Positions 34,083-42,752 of a stretch of DNA of 58,571 bases are shown piece by piece (position 1 is the stretch's first letter; every line of letters begins with the position of its first letter). The position numbers and the translations under genes were made by a program. The stretch is from NCBI GenBank assembly GCA_964543485.1, contig CAZIYI010000003.1, positions 1 through 58,571 of the forward strand, given 5' to 3'. This DNA is from UBA2259 sp964543485 (lineage in GTDB: Bacteria > Patescibacteriota > Dojkabacteria > SC72). A model generated the notes under the pieces. That model saw only the letters and a program-made list of their open reading frames with translations, was not told where the DNA came from and did not search any database.

Positions 34083-34691
34083 TTACTTTTTATTACTTTT
34101 TCTTTTTTCATACCTATATATCAATATTATCCATATACTCCCTAGCATAATCATTATACCTGCAAAAGACATAACCATATCAAAATACTGTGTTCCCATA
34201 TTGGCAATTACTCCCCCAATTACACTAAATACAGCAGTAAATGCACTTATTATCGTCTCATACATAGCGTACTGTCTACCTTCTCTACCACCATCTACGT
34301 TTAGAGCAAAGAGTTTTCTCCAGTTTGTTACATTTAATGCAACACCTAGACCGAATATAAATTGAAGAAAGAAGTAGTGATACTGTGAAGATATATATGG
34401 ATAGAATACAAAAGGTATTCCCATTAGTATTATACCCACAAAGAGTATTAGTATTTCATCCTTATCATTTTTATATTTATCAGTTAGTTGTCCTAGTGGA
34501 ATTTGAGCAGATGCACGTGTAAGGAAATATATTGCAGTACCAATACCAACAAACTCTATTGTATTTTGACCTAACTTGTTTGCAAGATACAGACCTGTTA
34601 GGGCAGATAATATTGTATATGAACCCCATGCGAATACATCAGAGAAAGTAAGAAATATTACTACCTTATTAATATTTTTTAAAATCTTCAT
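34083..34691 (-). CDS. Half-length MFS transporter-like protein (six helices)
   Basis: 202 residues with six predicted helices corresponding to one half of a Major Facilitator transporter: GSYTILSALTGLYLANKLG, and the typical inter-helix loop IPLGQLTDKYKNDKDE (G-x-L-x-D-k-x-g-k/r type). A full MFS protein has twelve helices. The reading frame is intact with its own start and stop and sits 26 bp after the HtrA-like gene, so this is either a natural half transporter acting as a dimer or a stably truncated remnant. Confidence 0.7.
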   Translation of the reverse strand: MKILKNINKVVIFLTFSDVFAWGSYTILSALTGLYLANKLGQNTIEFVGIGTAIYFLTRASAQIPLGQLTDKYKNDKDEILILFVGIILMGIPFVFYPYISSQYHYFFLQFIFGLGVALNVTNWRKLFALNVDGGREGRQYAMYETIISAFTAVFSVIGGVIANMGTQYFDMVMSFAGIMIMLGSIWIILIYRYEKRKSNKK

Positions 34692-34717
34692 AAACCAGTT
34701 TTCTTAAATCAAACCCA

Positions 34718-37207
34718 TTACGTTGCTATATTTCCCATAGGGATAACATTTGTTTTTCTCTTAGCCATTTCCTTTATATTGATAATCAGGATAGTTACAG
34801 CAACTATTAGTAATAGAATTAGAATTACAAATATAATTAATGGTAAAGAGTTACTAAAATCAATTAAAGGTGTTTTATCCTCTCCATTTGCAATCTTGGA
34901 GTCACAAAGTTCTACAAATGGAAGTAATATTACATTTAACGATTCCTGAGTACTTAATATATCTTCTAATTTTTCTTTCGCTCTGGAGTAATAGCTTAAA
35001 GATATATCAGACAGTGCACTTTCTAATGTATTTCTTTCGGAGTTAATACCCAGATTTATACCTTGTGTATCAAGGAATTTCTGTAGTTCTTCTCCAGATA
35101 TTCCAGCATTGTAATTACCAGATTCAGAGCTCAACCCATATGTTGCAACCCCTATTACATTACCATCTAAATCAATTATAGGTCCTCCACTATTTCCATG
35201 TTGAACTGAAGCATCTATTTGTAGCAGATCAAATGAATTATTTGCAGTTGGTTTAATCGCACTGATTGTTCCTTTTGTAACGGTAGAGCTTAATACGGTA
35301 GTAGAACTAAAGAATTCTGAGTTATCAGCAACACCAGGATAACCAATTACATATATTTCTTGTCCAGCTGTATAGGTGGTAGAATTGATAGGAATGGAGG
35401 GATAGTAAAAGGGATCTTCAACTTTTATTAAAGCTAAATCCGATACATCAGCATATGTCGTTTGCTCTGATAAAATGGCTTTAATTGAGGAAGTGATTTC
35501 ATTGTTATCAACCAAAGTTGCACTGAAGTGGTTTTGGGTATTTATTACATCTAATGTTGTTTCACTTATATCAAAAACATCATCACCTTGAACATAGATG
35601 CTTCTATTTGTGTTTGTATATGAGATATAACCTTGCTCATCTAAATCGGCAAGCATTGTTATAAATATACTTTCAAATTCCTCATCAGTTAAACTTTTTG
35701 CAACGTCCTCTCCTAATTGATAAATAATTACTTCTATTACATCAGCTCCAAAATCATTTAAAAATTCTTGATTATAAATACCTCCCATTACTAAGGCATC
35801 CAGATCGTTTTCATTTGCGACATGAGCGTTTGTTACAATATATCCCTCACCATTAACTACAAAACCACTTCCGAAACCTGCTCCACAAATCTCATAGGTT
35901 TTACCTTGTACATAAAAATCGGTCAAAGAGTCCGAGAATGTTACATTATTACACTCTTTGCTAAAAATTCTTACAGTAGAGGCCTGCCCGAGTATTGTTG
36001 CTTTATTAATTGAGACAGAAGATTCTCCCAATACATTATCTCCGTTCATGCTATAAATATCATCATCAGTAAAAGTAACTCCCTTAATTAAAGATTCGAC
36101 TCTTTGCTCATCTTCCGGTTGATCTGTGTAGTATCTTGTAGAGATATCAATCTGTTTTTCGGCACCTTCTAAAAATCCTATGTATAATGTTTCGATTGTA
36201 CTTGGTTCATAACCGTAGTCATATTTAACAGTTGCTTTCTCAAAATTAATTCCATCAATTTGAACTGTTTGAATATCTCCGACTATCTCAAAGTTTTTAT
36301 CACCATCTTTGTAGTATTCCTGTTTAATAGCTATGTTTTCGTTTAACTGTTTTTTAAGTGCTTCCGAATCTTTTACTGTATTTACATCATATACATCTGT
36401 TACTGAGAAATTAGCAGATGATAAACTTCCTTTTGCTCCAGATAGGGATAAGTAATATTCCGATTGATATGAAATACTCCATAAGGATCTATCAAATTTT
36501 ACACTCATTGTTCCAGAAGCTATTTGTGCTTCTAATTCTTGGTTGATTTCTGAAATATCTGTACTAATTGTTTTAAGAATATTTCTGAATGCAGAATGAA
36601 TATCTTCATTCTCTTTTACATCAAACCCAGCTATCTCGATATATGCAGTACTTTGTTCAGAGAGTTGTTTGTAGATAACAGATAGGGTTTTTGAAGTTTT
36701 CTTTGTTTCGTCTAATAGAGATAATTCGTCATATGAAAATAGAAGTGTATGAATACCGTCATCCTCTATTTCTTCAACAAATTTTAAGTTCAAGTAATAT
36801 GAATCTGAAAGAAAGGACCCTTTTATATCTGTTGTAGGTGTAATTTTAAGATATGCAGAATTAAAAACACCCCAATTAACTGGGGAGATATATACTGTGT
36901 CAACTCCATCTGCAACAGAAAGAAGATTTTGATTGTATTTAAATGTAATTTCTAGAGCTGGAGAGAAGTAATCTGCGTTATCTGTTTTATCAGATGAGTA
37001 AACAATTGTTCCTGACAACTGATTTGCTATTTCAGGATTTACACCATCAATATTAAAAACCGTTTTCCCCTGTGCCTTCATTTCTTTTGCATAAAGAAAT
37101 CCTAGAAATCCTATTGCTATAATTGAAAGAGTTGAAATAATTAGAAGAAAAATTATTAAAGGTTTTGGGTTTTTCTCCTTAATAACCGGTACAGTTTGTT
37201 CCTGCAT
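34718..37207 (-). CDS. HtrA/trypsin-like membrane serine protease with large N-terminal domain
   Basis: 829 residues. Helix at about 15-38, an extracytoplasmic domain of about 370 residues without recognised fold, then a chymotrypsin-fold protease with H462 (YIVTNAHV), D590 (VSDLALIKV) and S673 (QHGNSGGPIIDLDGNVIGV). No PDZ domain is evident; a large insert (about 465-585) separates His from Asp. A second helix near the C-terminus (about 792-814) leaves a short basic tail. The protein would be anchored at both ends with the protease outside the cell. Confidence 0.88.
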   Translation of the reverse strand: MQEQTVPVIKEKNPKPLIIFLLIISTLSIIAIGFLGFLYAKEMKAQGKTVFNIDGVNPEIANQLSGTIVYSSDKTDNADYFSPALEITFKYNQNLLSVADGVDTVYISPVNWGVFNSAYLKITPTTDIKGSFLSDSYYLNLKFVEEIEDDGIHTLLFSYDELSLLDETKKTSKTLSVIYKQLSEQSTAYIEIAGFDVKENEDIHSAFRNILKTISTDISEINQELEAQIASGTMSVKFDRSLWSISYQSEYYLSLSGAKGSLSSANFSVTDVYDVNTVKDSEALKKQLNENIAIKQEYYKDGDKNFEIVGDIQTVQIDGINFEKATVKYDYGYEPSTIETLYIGFLEGAEKQIDISTRYYTDQPEDEQRVESLIKGVTFTDDDIYSMNGDNVLGESSVSINKATILGQASTVRIFSKECNNVTFSDSLTDFYVQGKTYEICGAGFGSGFVVNGEGYIVTNAHVANENDLDALVMGGIYNQEFLNDFGADVIEVIIYQLGEDVAKSLTDEEFESIFITMLADLDEQGYISYTNTNRSIYVQGDDVFDISETTLDVINTQNHFSATLVDNNEITSSIKAILSEQTTYADVSDLALIKVEDPFYYPSIPINSTTYTAGQEIYVIGYPGVADNSEFFSSTTVLSSTVTKGTISAIKPTANNSFDLLQIDASVQHGNSGGPIIDLDGNVIGVATYGLSSESGNYNAGISGEELQKFLDTQGINLGINSERNTLESALSDISLSYYSRAKEKLEDILSTQESLNVILLPFVELCDSKIANGEDKTPLIDFSNSLPLIIFVILILLLIVAVTILIINIKEMAKRKTNVIPMGNIAT

Positions 37208-37274
37208 TTTTGTGATAAAAAATTTTATTATGAATAATGTACCATCTTAGGAAATTAAGTTCAACCTTAAATCT

Positions 37275-38330
37275 TTACGAAATTACTCCACCACCTAAAA
37301 CATAACTATCTAAATAGAATACTACAGATTGGCCTTTAGTTACTGCCCTCTGTTTTGAATCAAATTCTACTCTTACTTTACCATCCTCCAGTGGAATTAA
37401 ATTGGCACTTATCTCTTTTGCTCTATACCTAATCTTTGCATTAGCTTTAAGATTGGATTCTAACTTGTCAAAATATATCCAATTTAAATCAGTTGCAATT
37501 AACTCTTTAGATTGTAAATTTTCATTTGAACCAAGTATTACCCTATTACTCTCTTTCTCAATATCGATTACAAACATCGGCTCTCCAATATGAATACCCA
37601 AACCTCTTCTTTGTCCAATCGTAAATTTCGATATTCCTTCATGATACCCCAATATATTTCCCTGTGTATCTACTATCTCTCCTTTGGGTAGTGTTTTAGA
37701 GCCATGTTTTTCAAGAAAGTCTCTATAGTTATTATCTTTAATAAAGCAGATTTCCTGACTATCTGGATCTGAAGCATTTGAAAGCTTAATATTTTTAGCA
37801 ATCTCTCTTACTTGCGGTTTTGTATACTGTCCTAATGGAAATACTGTTTTAGACAATTGCTCTTGAGATAGATTGTAAAGAAAATAGCTTTGGTCTTTAT
37901 TTGTATCGTTACCTTTTTTTAATAGGTATCTGTTACCCTTTTTCTCAACATTCGCATAGTGACCTGTTGCAATATATTCAATACCTAACTCTTTAGCTTT
38001 CGAAACTAGACCTTCAAACTTAACATACCTATTACAAATCACACATGGATTAGGAGTCCTTCCACTTTCATACTCTGAAATGAAGTAATCTAGAACATAT
38101 TTTTTAAAATCATTTTCTACATTAAAAATATAATGGGGGATATCTAATTGATCACAGATATTTTTAGCATTTTGAGAATTTTCTGAAACTGTATCAGTAT
38201 TCTGTTCACTCCACATCTTAAGTGTAACTCCTACAACATCGTATCCATCTTTTTTAAGTAAATATGCTGCTACTGAGCTATCTACTCCACCACTCATTCC
38301 AAGTAGTATCTTTTTTTTATTTTCCTTCAT
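37275..38330 (-). CDS. mnmA: tRNA 2-thiouridine(34) synthase MnmA
   Basis: Adds sulphur to U34 of Lys, Glu and Gln tRNAs. P-loop ILLGMSGGVDSSVA, the catalytic Cys in TPNPCVICNRYVKF and the second Cys in SQEICFIKD are present, with the C-terminal beta-barrel to GQSVVFYLD. I prefer the ATG at 38330 (351 residues), which overlaps the end of the iscU-like gene by 14 bp; a start six codons upstream is also open. Sulphur would come from the cysteine desulphurase two genes upstream. Confidence 0.95.
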   Translation of the reverse strand: MKENKKKILLGMSGGVDSSVAAYLLKKDGYDVVGVTLKMWSEQNTDTVSENSQNAKNICDQLDIPHYIFNVENDFKKYVLDYFISEYESGRTPNPCVICNRYVKFEGLVSKAKELGIEYIATGHYANVEKKGNRYLLKKGNDTNKDQSYFLYNLSQEQLSKTVFPLGQYTKPQVREIAKNIKLSNASDPDSQEICFIKDNNYRDFLEKHGSKTLPKGEIVDTQGNILGYHEGISKFTIGQRRGLGIHIGEPMFVIDIEKESNRVILGSNENLQSKELIATDLNWIYFDKLESNLKANAKIRYRAKEISANLIPLEDGKVRVEFDSKQRAVTKGQSVVFYLDSYVLGGGVIS

Positions 38331-38697
38331 GTTTTTTTCTGTAATCATCTATAGCTGCTTTAACACCTGCCTCTGCTAGATTAGAGCAGTGCATTTTTAA
38401 TGGTGGTAATCCATCTAGTGCTTCTGCCACCTCTTTGTTTGTTATCTTTAATGCCTCTTCTAATGTTTTTCCTTTTATCAATTCTGTTACCATACTACTT
38501 GTAGCAACTGCTGCACCACATCCAAATGTTAGAAACTTAATATCAGTAATTACATTATCTTTAACTTTAATATACATTTTCATAATGTCTCCACATCTAG
38601 GATTACCTACCTCTCCAATACCATCTGCATCTTTAATCTCTCCTACATTTTTAGGATTAAAGAAATGCTCCATTACTTTTTTACTATACTGTTCCAT
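38317..38697 (-). CDS. iscU: IscU/NifU-like Fe-S cluster scaffold
   Basis: 126 residues with the three conserved scaffold cysteines C35 (NPRCGDIM, with D37), C60 (FGCGAAVATSSM) and C104 (MHCSNLAE). It assembles Fe-S clusters or relays sulphur from IscS. Six bp after iscS and overlapping mnmA, so the three form a single operon for sulphur transfer. Confidence 0.94.
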   Translation of the reverse strand: MEQYSKKVMEHFFNPKNVGEIKDADGIGEVGNPRCGDIMKMYIKVKDNVITDIKFLTFGCGAAVATSSMVTELIKGKTLEEALKITNKEVAEALDGLPPLKMHCSNLAEAGVKAAIDDYRKKHEGK

Positions 38698-38703
38698 ATA
38701 TAT

Positions 38704-39867
38704 TTAATTCTTAATTAAAGGGGACATATCTCTTAACTTCTTAATGATATCTGGTAATTTACTTAATACAAAATCTATTTCATCTTTCCTGTTTTCTTTA
38801 GACAGAGTTAATCTTAAAGAGCCATGCGCTATCTCATGAGGTAAACCCAATGCTAAAAGTACATGAGATGGCTCAAGAGACCCAGAGGTACATGCAGAGC
38901 CACTAGAGCCGCATACACCAAGATTGTCTAATAAAAGGAGTATAGATTCCCCCTCTATATATTTAAAGCATATATTTACATTTCCAGCCAATCTATTTTG
39001 TATATCTCCATTTACAATCGTATCAGGTATTTCTTTTAAAATACCTTGTATTAAGTAATCCCTTAATTGAGATACATAGGTATTTTTCTTTTCAATATCC
39101 TTTGTTGCTAATTTAATAGCGGTGCCTAAACCAACTATATTAGCAACATTCTCAGTACCAGCCCTCATATTACTCTCTTGACTACCACCATGAATCATAT
39201 TTGATATTTGTGTACCTTTTTTAATATATAAGACACCTACTCCCTTTGGGCCATTAAATTTGTGTGCAGAAAGGGATAGCAGATCTATATTTAATTCCTT
39301 TACATCAATTGAAATATTTCCAATGGCTTGTACAGCGTCTGTATGAAAATATATACCTTTTTCTTTTGCTAAAGCACCGATTTCTTTAATGGGTTGGATT
39401 GTACCAATCTCATTGTTAGCAAACATAACGGAGATTAGTATTGTATCTTTTCTAATAGCTTTTTTTAAATCTTTAATATCAACAATTCCATTACTTTTAA
39501 CAGGTAAGTAAGTAATTTCAAAACCGTATTTTTCTAAATATTCACACGTATGAAGTACTGCGTGATGTTCTATTGAGGTTGTAATAATATGTTTTCCTTT
39601 ATCTTGATTACCAAATGCTATGCCTTTAATACCCCAGTTATCTGATTCACTACCACCACTAGTAAAAAATATTTCATTGGTACTAGCCCCTATTGCTTTT
39701 GCTACCTCTTTTCTTGCACTCTCTATTGCCTCTCTACTTTCATGTCCTAAAGAGTAAATACTAGATGGATTACCATACTTTTCTTTTAAAAAAGGAAGCA
39801 TTGAATCTAATACATCAGGATGTATTTTAGTAGTAGCAGCGTTGTCCATATATATGAGTTTTTTCAT
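38704..39867 (-). CDS. iscS: Cysteine desulphurase IscS/NifS
   Basis: 387-residue PLP enzyme releasing sulphur from cysteine as a persulphide. PLP Lys is K203 (LSLSAHKFNGPKGVG), and the mobile loop carries the active C326 (GSSGSACTSGSLEPSHVL), the group I (NifS/IscS) loop. Opening MDNAATTKIHPDVLD is typical. A TAAAAT box (39875-39880) lies 7 nt upstream of the ATG and probably drives iscS-iscU-mnmA. Confidence 0.96.
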   Translation of the reverse strand: MKKLIYMDNAATTKIHPDVLDSMLPFLKEKYGNPSSIYSLGHESREAIESARKEVAKAIGASTNEIFFTSGGSESDNWGIKGIAFGNQDKGKHIITTSIEHHAVLHTCEYLEKYGFEITYLPVKSNGIVDIKDLKKAIRKDTILISVMFANNEIGTIQPIKEIGALAKEKGIYFHTDAVQAIGNISIDVKELNIDLLSLSAHKFNGPKGVGVLYIKKGTQISNMIHGGSQESNMRAGTENVANIVGLGTAIKLATKDIEKKNTYVSQLRDYLIQGILKEIPDTIVNGDIQNRLAGNVNICFKYIEGESILLLLDNLGVCGSSGSACTSGSLEPSHVLLALGLPHEIAHGSLRLTLSKENRKDEIDFVLSKLPDIIKKLRDMSPLIKN

Positions 39868-39900
39868 ATATGGAATTTTATCATTAATATTGATATTTAC

Positions 39901-40407
39901 CTATATCTTTCTACTATCATATGCCCAATGAAGCACTGCCTGTCTCTGTTTTTTTCTACACTCTAAATCTAGGTGTTTACAGTTTTTCTCAATAGCGGAT
40001 ATATGTCTTTGAATAGCTTTCCATCTTTTAATCTGTCTTTGATCCTCTGGGGGTATTCTTCTTCCCATGTAGTACCTAGCGTACCACTGAAACCAGCCTC
40101 TAGGGTCTTCATGATATATCCAACCCTTTTTCTTCCAATATGAAAGTGGCATACTAGCATCTACTTTGAAGTAGTTAAGTGATATATCTTTCTCTAGTGG
40201 AGAGAGTTTAGCCTTCTTAAACCACTCTTTTGGAAATTCATTTCTACAATCTGTCATATATTTACCACCAAATATACCAAGTTCTAGCATCTCTTTTGGT
40301 GTTAATTCTGGTTTAAAGTCTGGATCAAAGTTTTTCCCGATTGGTTCAACAAGAAAATACACATAGTCTTGTTGCATTAAATCGTTTACAACTACCTTTT
40401 TTATCAT
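39901..40407 (-). CDS. Conserved Trp-rich protein coupled to heliorhodopsin
   Basis: 168 residues, soluble, basic and rich in Trp, Tyr and Arg. Striking segments are LELGIFGGKYMTDC, LSYWKKKGWIYHEDPRGWFQ, WYARYYMGRRIP and the end QRQAVLHWAYDSRK. I recall this as a conserved protein of unknown function with scattered distribution, but no biochemical role is known to me. The start lies 7 bp after the heliorhodopsin stop codon, so the two are almost certainly co-transcribed. Confidence 0.7.
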   Translation of the reverse strand: MIKKVVVNDLMQQDYVYFLVEPIGKNFDPDFKPELTPKEMLELGIFGGKYMTDCRNEFPKEWFKKAKLSPLEKDISLNYFKVDASMPLSYWKKKGWIYHEDPRGWFQWYARYYMGRRIPPEDQRQIKRWKAIQRHISAIEKNCKHLDLECRKKQRQAVLHWAYDSRKI

Positions 40408-40414
40408 CTATTTT

Positions 40415-41179
40415 TTAAGGTCTTAATGTTCCACCAAATACCTGCCATGCAAGTAAGGTTTTAGCAACTAAGGAAAGTATTATGTAAAAAGTTTCTCCGT
40501 AAAGATAGTTTTTCCAAGGTCCAATCTTTTTGTACTGCAAGAACATGTTAATAGCGAAGCTATTAAAGAAGATAAAGATACTTACATATATCCAGTATAC
40601 AAAGTTAGGAATATTACCACCTCCAAATTCTCTAGCACCGTATACATAGATACCAAATACTACCCAAGGAACTATACCTGCAATACAACCTAGTATAAAG
40701 GTTAACCAGTTAACTTTCTTTTGACCTGAGTTATGTACTTCCATAGCCAGACCTGTTAGATTCATCAATGCATCTAAGAAAAATATCATTACTAAACTAG
40801 ATAGGTCATAGATTCCAGAAAGGAAACTAATTGCGATCATCATTACACTAGCACTTAGTGCATACTCATACCATCTTACTTTATTAATACCAAGCTTTAG
40901 ATTCTCTTCATATCTCTTCCTATATACTGTTGAGATAAAGAGATGAGCAAATGCACTCATAAAGAAGAATATTGCTACAAACCATGCAATATTAACTTCC
41001 CCAATCTGCTCTGTAGCTGGTAAGAGTTTTTGTAATTGACCATCATATTTAAGGTAATTAATTGTAATTGGAACAATACCTCTCTCAGGGTCACTTATTA
41101 TTAAAACAACTACACCCTGTATGAGATGAAAGAATCCCATTATTAAATTAAAGACTCTTAGTTTCTTGAACTTATCCAT
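40415..41179 (-). CDS. Heliorhodopsin
   Basis: 254-residue seven-helix retinal protein. The diagnostic heliorhodopsin motifs are RWYEYALSASVMM (helix 3, E105 as Schiff-base counterion), GCIAGIVPW, FIFFNSFAINMFLQY and LSLVAKTLLAWQVFGGTL (helix 7, K240 as retinal-binding Lys). H18 and H79 match the conserved inner histidines. These match the 48C12 prototype in order and spacing; type 1 pump motifs are absent. Heliorhodopsins have the N-terminus inside the cell, do not pump ions, and are thought to be light sensors or regulators. No retinal-synthesis gene is in this window, so retinal must come from elsewhere. Confidence 0.97.
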   Translation of the reverse strand: MDKFKKLRVFNLIMGFFHLIQGVVVLIISDPERGIVPITINYLKYDGQLQKLLPATEQIGEVNIAWFVAIFFFMSAFAHLFISTVYRKRYEENLKLGINKVRWYEYALSASVMMIAISFLSGIYDLSSLVMIFFLDALMNLTGLAMEVHNSGQKKVNWLTFILGCIAGIVPWVVFGIYVYGAREFGGGNIPNFVYWIYVSIFIFFNSFAINMFLQYKKIGPWKNYLYGETFYIILSLVAKTLLAWQVFGGTLRP

Positions 41180-41244
41180 ATATTTAAATATGAATATTAT
41201 ATTAATTAGTATAGGGTATCATATTGAACCAAAAAAGTGAATAT

Positions 41245-42207
41245 CTAGATATAGTGATTTTGTTTAAACCATTTATACTGGTCCAAAAGAGATTCTTTTA
41301 TACATCTTGGTTTAAATCCTAACTCTTTATGAGCCTTTTCGTGAGAGATATTTGAATTACTCATTAGTGTTTCAATAGAGTATGGGGTAATAGAGGATTT
41401 ATTAGAAAAGAAATTTAATAGTTTTCCTAGTAGTATGGCATTGTCATACTTAAGTGTTTTTACAATTCCATGAATACCTGTAAACTCTTGTAGGTATTTA
41501 AAATACTCTTTCATAGTAATTTTCTCACTTCCAAGAATATATAGCTGTTTCTTTCTTCCTTTATTCATAGCGCAGAGTATTCCTGATACAACGTCTCTAA
41601 CATCAACATAATCATATGCTCCAGGTACAGAATTTTTTAATTTTGACTTTACACTATCAATCATTCCCTGACCAAAGAAAGAGGGTCTGTAATCATATGG
41701 ACCTACTACTCCTGTAGGACAAACTATTACAGCATTTAGCTTAGATTTAAGTATCTCTTTTGTAGCTAGTGCTTTAGATTGATCATATACTCCCCTTGAG
41801 CCATCTTTATCACATAATTCGGTATCTTCTGTAATTATATGTCCACTTTTTGGTGCTTCAAATGCATGTATAGAGCTTGTATAGAGTAATCTTTTGACAT
41901 TTGATTCTTCACAAGCTTTAATTACATTCTTTGTACCTTGGATGTTTGTATCAAATGTTAAATCTTTATTTTTATTCGATATATTTATTTTTCCCGCTAA
42001 ATGATAAACGAATTTACAACCAGAGACAGCTTTTTTAACAGAGTTGTAATCAAGTATATCTCCATATATTTTTTCAAATCTCAAATCTTTTATTGGGGAT
42101 AAATCTGATGTCTTTCGAACTAGAATACGAATAGATTTATTAGTTTTAGAAAGTTCTCTTATTAGAACATTTCCTATTCTACCTGTGGCACCTGTTATTA
42201 AAATCAT
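41245..42207 (-). CDS. NAD-dependent epimerase/dehydratase (extended SDR)
   Basis: 320 residues. The N-terminal ILITGATGRIGNVLIREL binds NAD(P), LLYTSSIHAF gives the catalytic Ser/Thr, and YDQSKALATKEIL holds the Tyr-x3-Lys pair. The substrate is probably a nucleotide sugar, dihydroflavonol-like or steroid-like compound; the sequence does not say which. An extended TATAAT (42213-42218) lies 5 nt before the ATG. It is 65 bp upstream of heliorhodopsin on the same strand, so it may be read into that operon. Confidence 0.87.
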   Translation of the reverse strand: MILITGATGRIGNVLIRELSKTNKSIRILVRKTSDLSPIKDLRFEKIYGDILDYNSVKKAVSGCKFVYHLAGKINISNKNKDLTFDTNIQGTKNVIKACEESNVKRLLYTSSIHAFEAPKSGHIITEDTELCDKDGSRGVYDQSKALATKEILKSKLNAVIVCPTGVVGPYDYRPSFFGQGMIDSVKSKLKNSVPGAYDYVDVRDVVSGILCAMNKGRKKQLYILGSEKITMKEYFKYLQEFTGIHGIVKTLKYDNAILLGKLLNFFSNKSSITPYSIETLMSNSNISHEKAHKELGFKPRCIKESLLDQYKWFKQNHYI

Positions 42208-42212
42208 ATTTC

Positions 42213-42218
42213 ATTATA
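42213..42218 (-). promoter_or_regulatory. Extended -10 box of the epimerase gene, leaderless
   Basis: TGGTATAAT on the minus strand, 5 nt before the ATG at 42207. May also serve the heliorhodopsin pair downstream, as there is no terminator between. Confidence 0.6.
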
Positions 42219-42321
42219 CCATTGTAATTTATTCTTAAAAGGTTTGTTAAATATTCCAATTGCCCAAAATGTATATAGATGATAGTATTAATTATATTAA
42301 ATAAATTTTAAATAATCTAAT

Positions 42322-42702
42322 ATGGGATACACAGATAACATAGAGGATAGAACTTTAGAGAACAGTAATTTTAGAAAAGTTCTTTATACAGGTAAGTTTA
42401 TGCAACTAGTAGTTATGTCTCTTAAACCAGGTGAAGATATTGGTGAAGAGGTACATGATACAGTAGATCAGTTCTTTAGAATTGAAGAGGGTCAAGCTAA
42501 AGTAGTTATGAATGGAGAAGAGACCATTCTTACTGATGATATGGTAGCTATAGTACCAGCAGGAACACTTCATAATGTAATAAATATGTCAGAAACAGAA
42601 GACTTAAAACTATACACAATATATGCTCCAGCTAATCATCCAGAAGGAACAATTCATGTAACAAAAGAAGAAGCTATGGCTGCAGAGGAACATGAACATT
42701 AA
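42322..42702 (+). CDS. Cupin-domain protein
   Basis: 126 residues forming a single cupin barrel: the motif 1 part GEDIGEEVHDTVDQFFRIEEG (G-x5-H-x-x-x-x-x-x-E type) and motif 2 VPAGTLHNVINMS. Small cupins of this type (mannose-6-phosphate-isomerase-like, often with MGYTDNIEDRTLEN openings) bind a metal and are of unknown role. The C-terminus is acidic with three His, possibly metal binding. A strong terminator follows. Confidence 0.88.
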   Translation: MGYTDNIEDRTLENSNFRKVLYTGKFMQLVVMSLKPGEDIGEEVHDTVDQFFRIEEGQAKVVMNGEETILTDDMVAIVPAGTLHNVINMSETEDLKLYTIYAPANHPEGTIHVTKEEAMAAEEHEH

Positions 42703-42724
42703 ATCTTTTTAACAAAGATTGATT

Positions 42725-42752
42725 AGAGGGGGTGTAAGCCTCCTCTTTTTTA
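42725..42752 (+). terminator. Rho-independent terminator of the cupin gene
   Basis: AGAGGGGG-TGTAAG-CCTCCTCT, an 8-bp stem with one G-U pair, followed by TTTTTT. It lies directly before the end of the convergent dCTP-deaminase-like gene. Confidence 0.8.

Noticed and set aside
40415..41179. Type 1 proton pump (proteorhodopsin or xanthorhodopsin)
   Set aside because: No DTE/DTD-type helix 3 motif; the RWxEY and LAWQVF motifs are those of heliorhodopsins.
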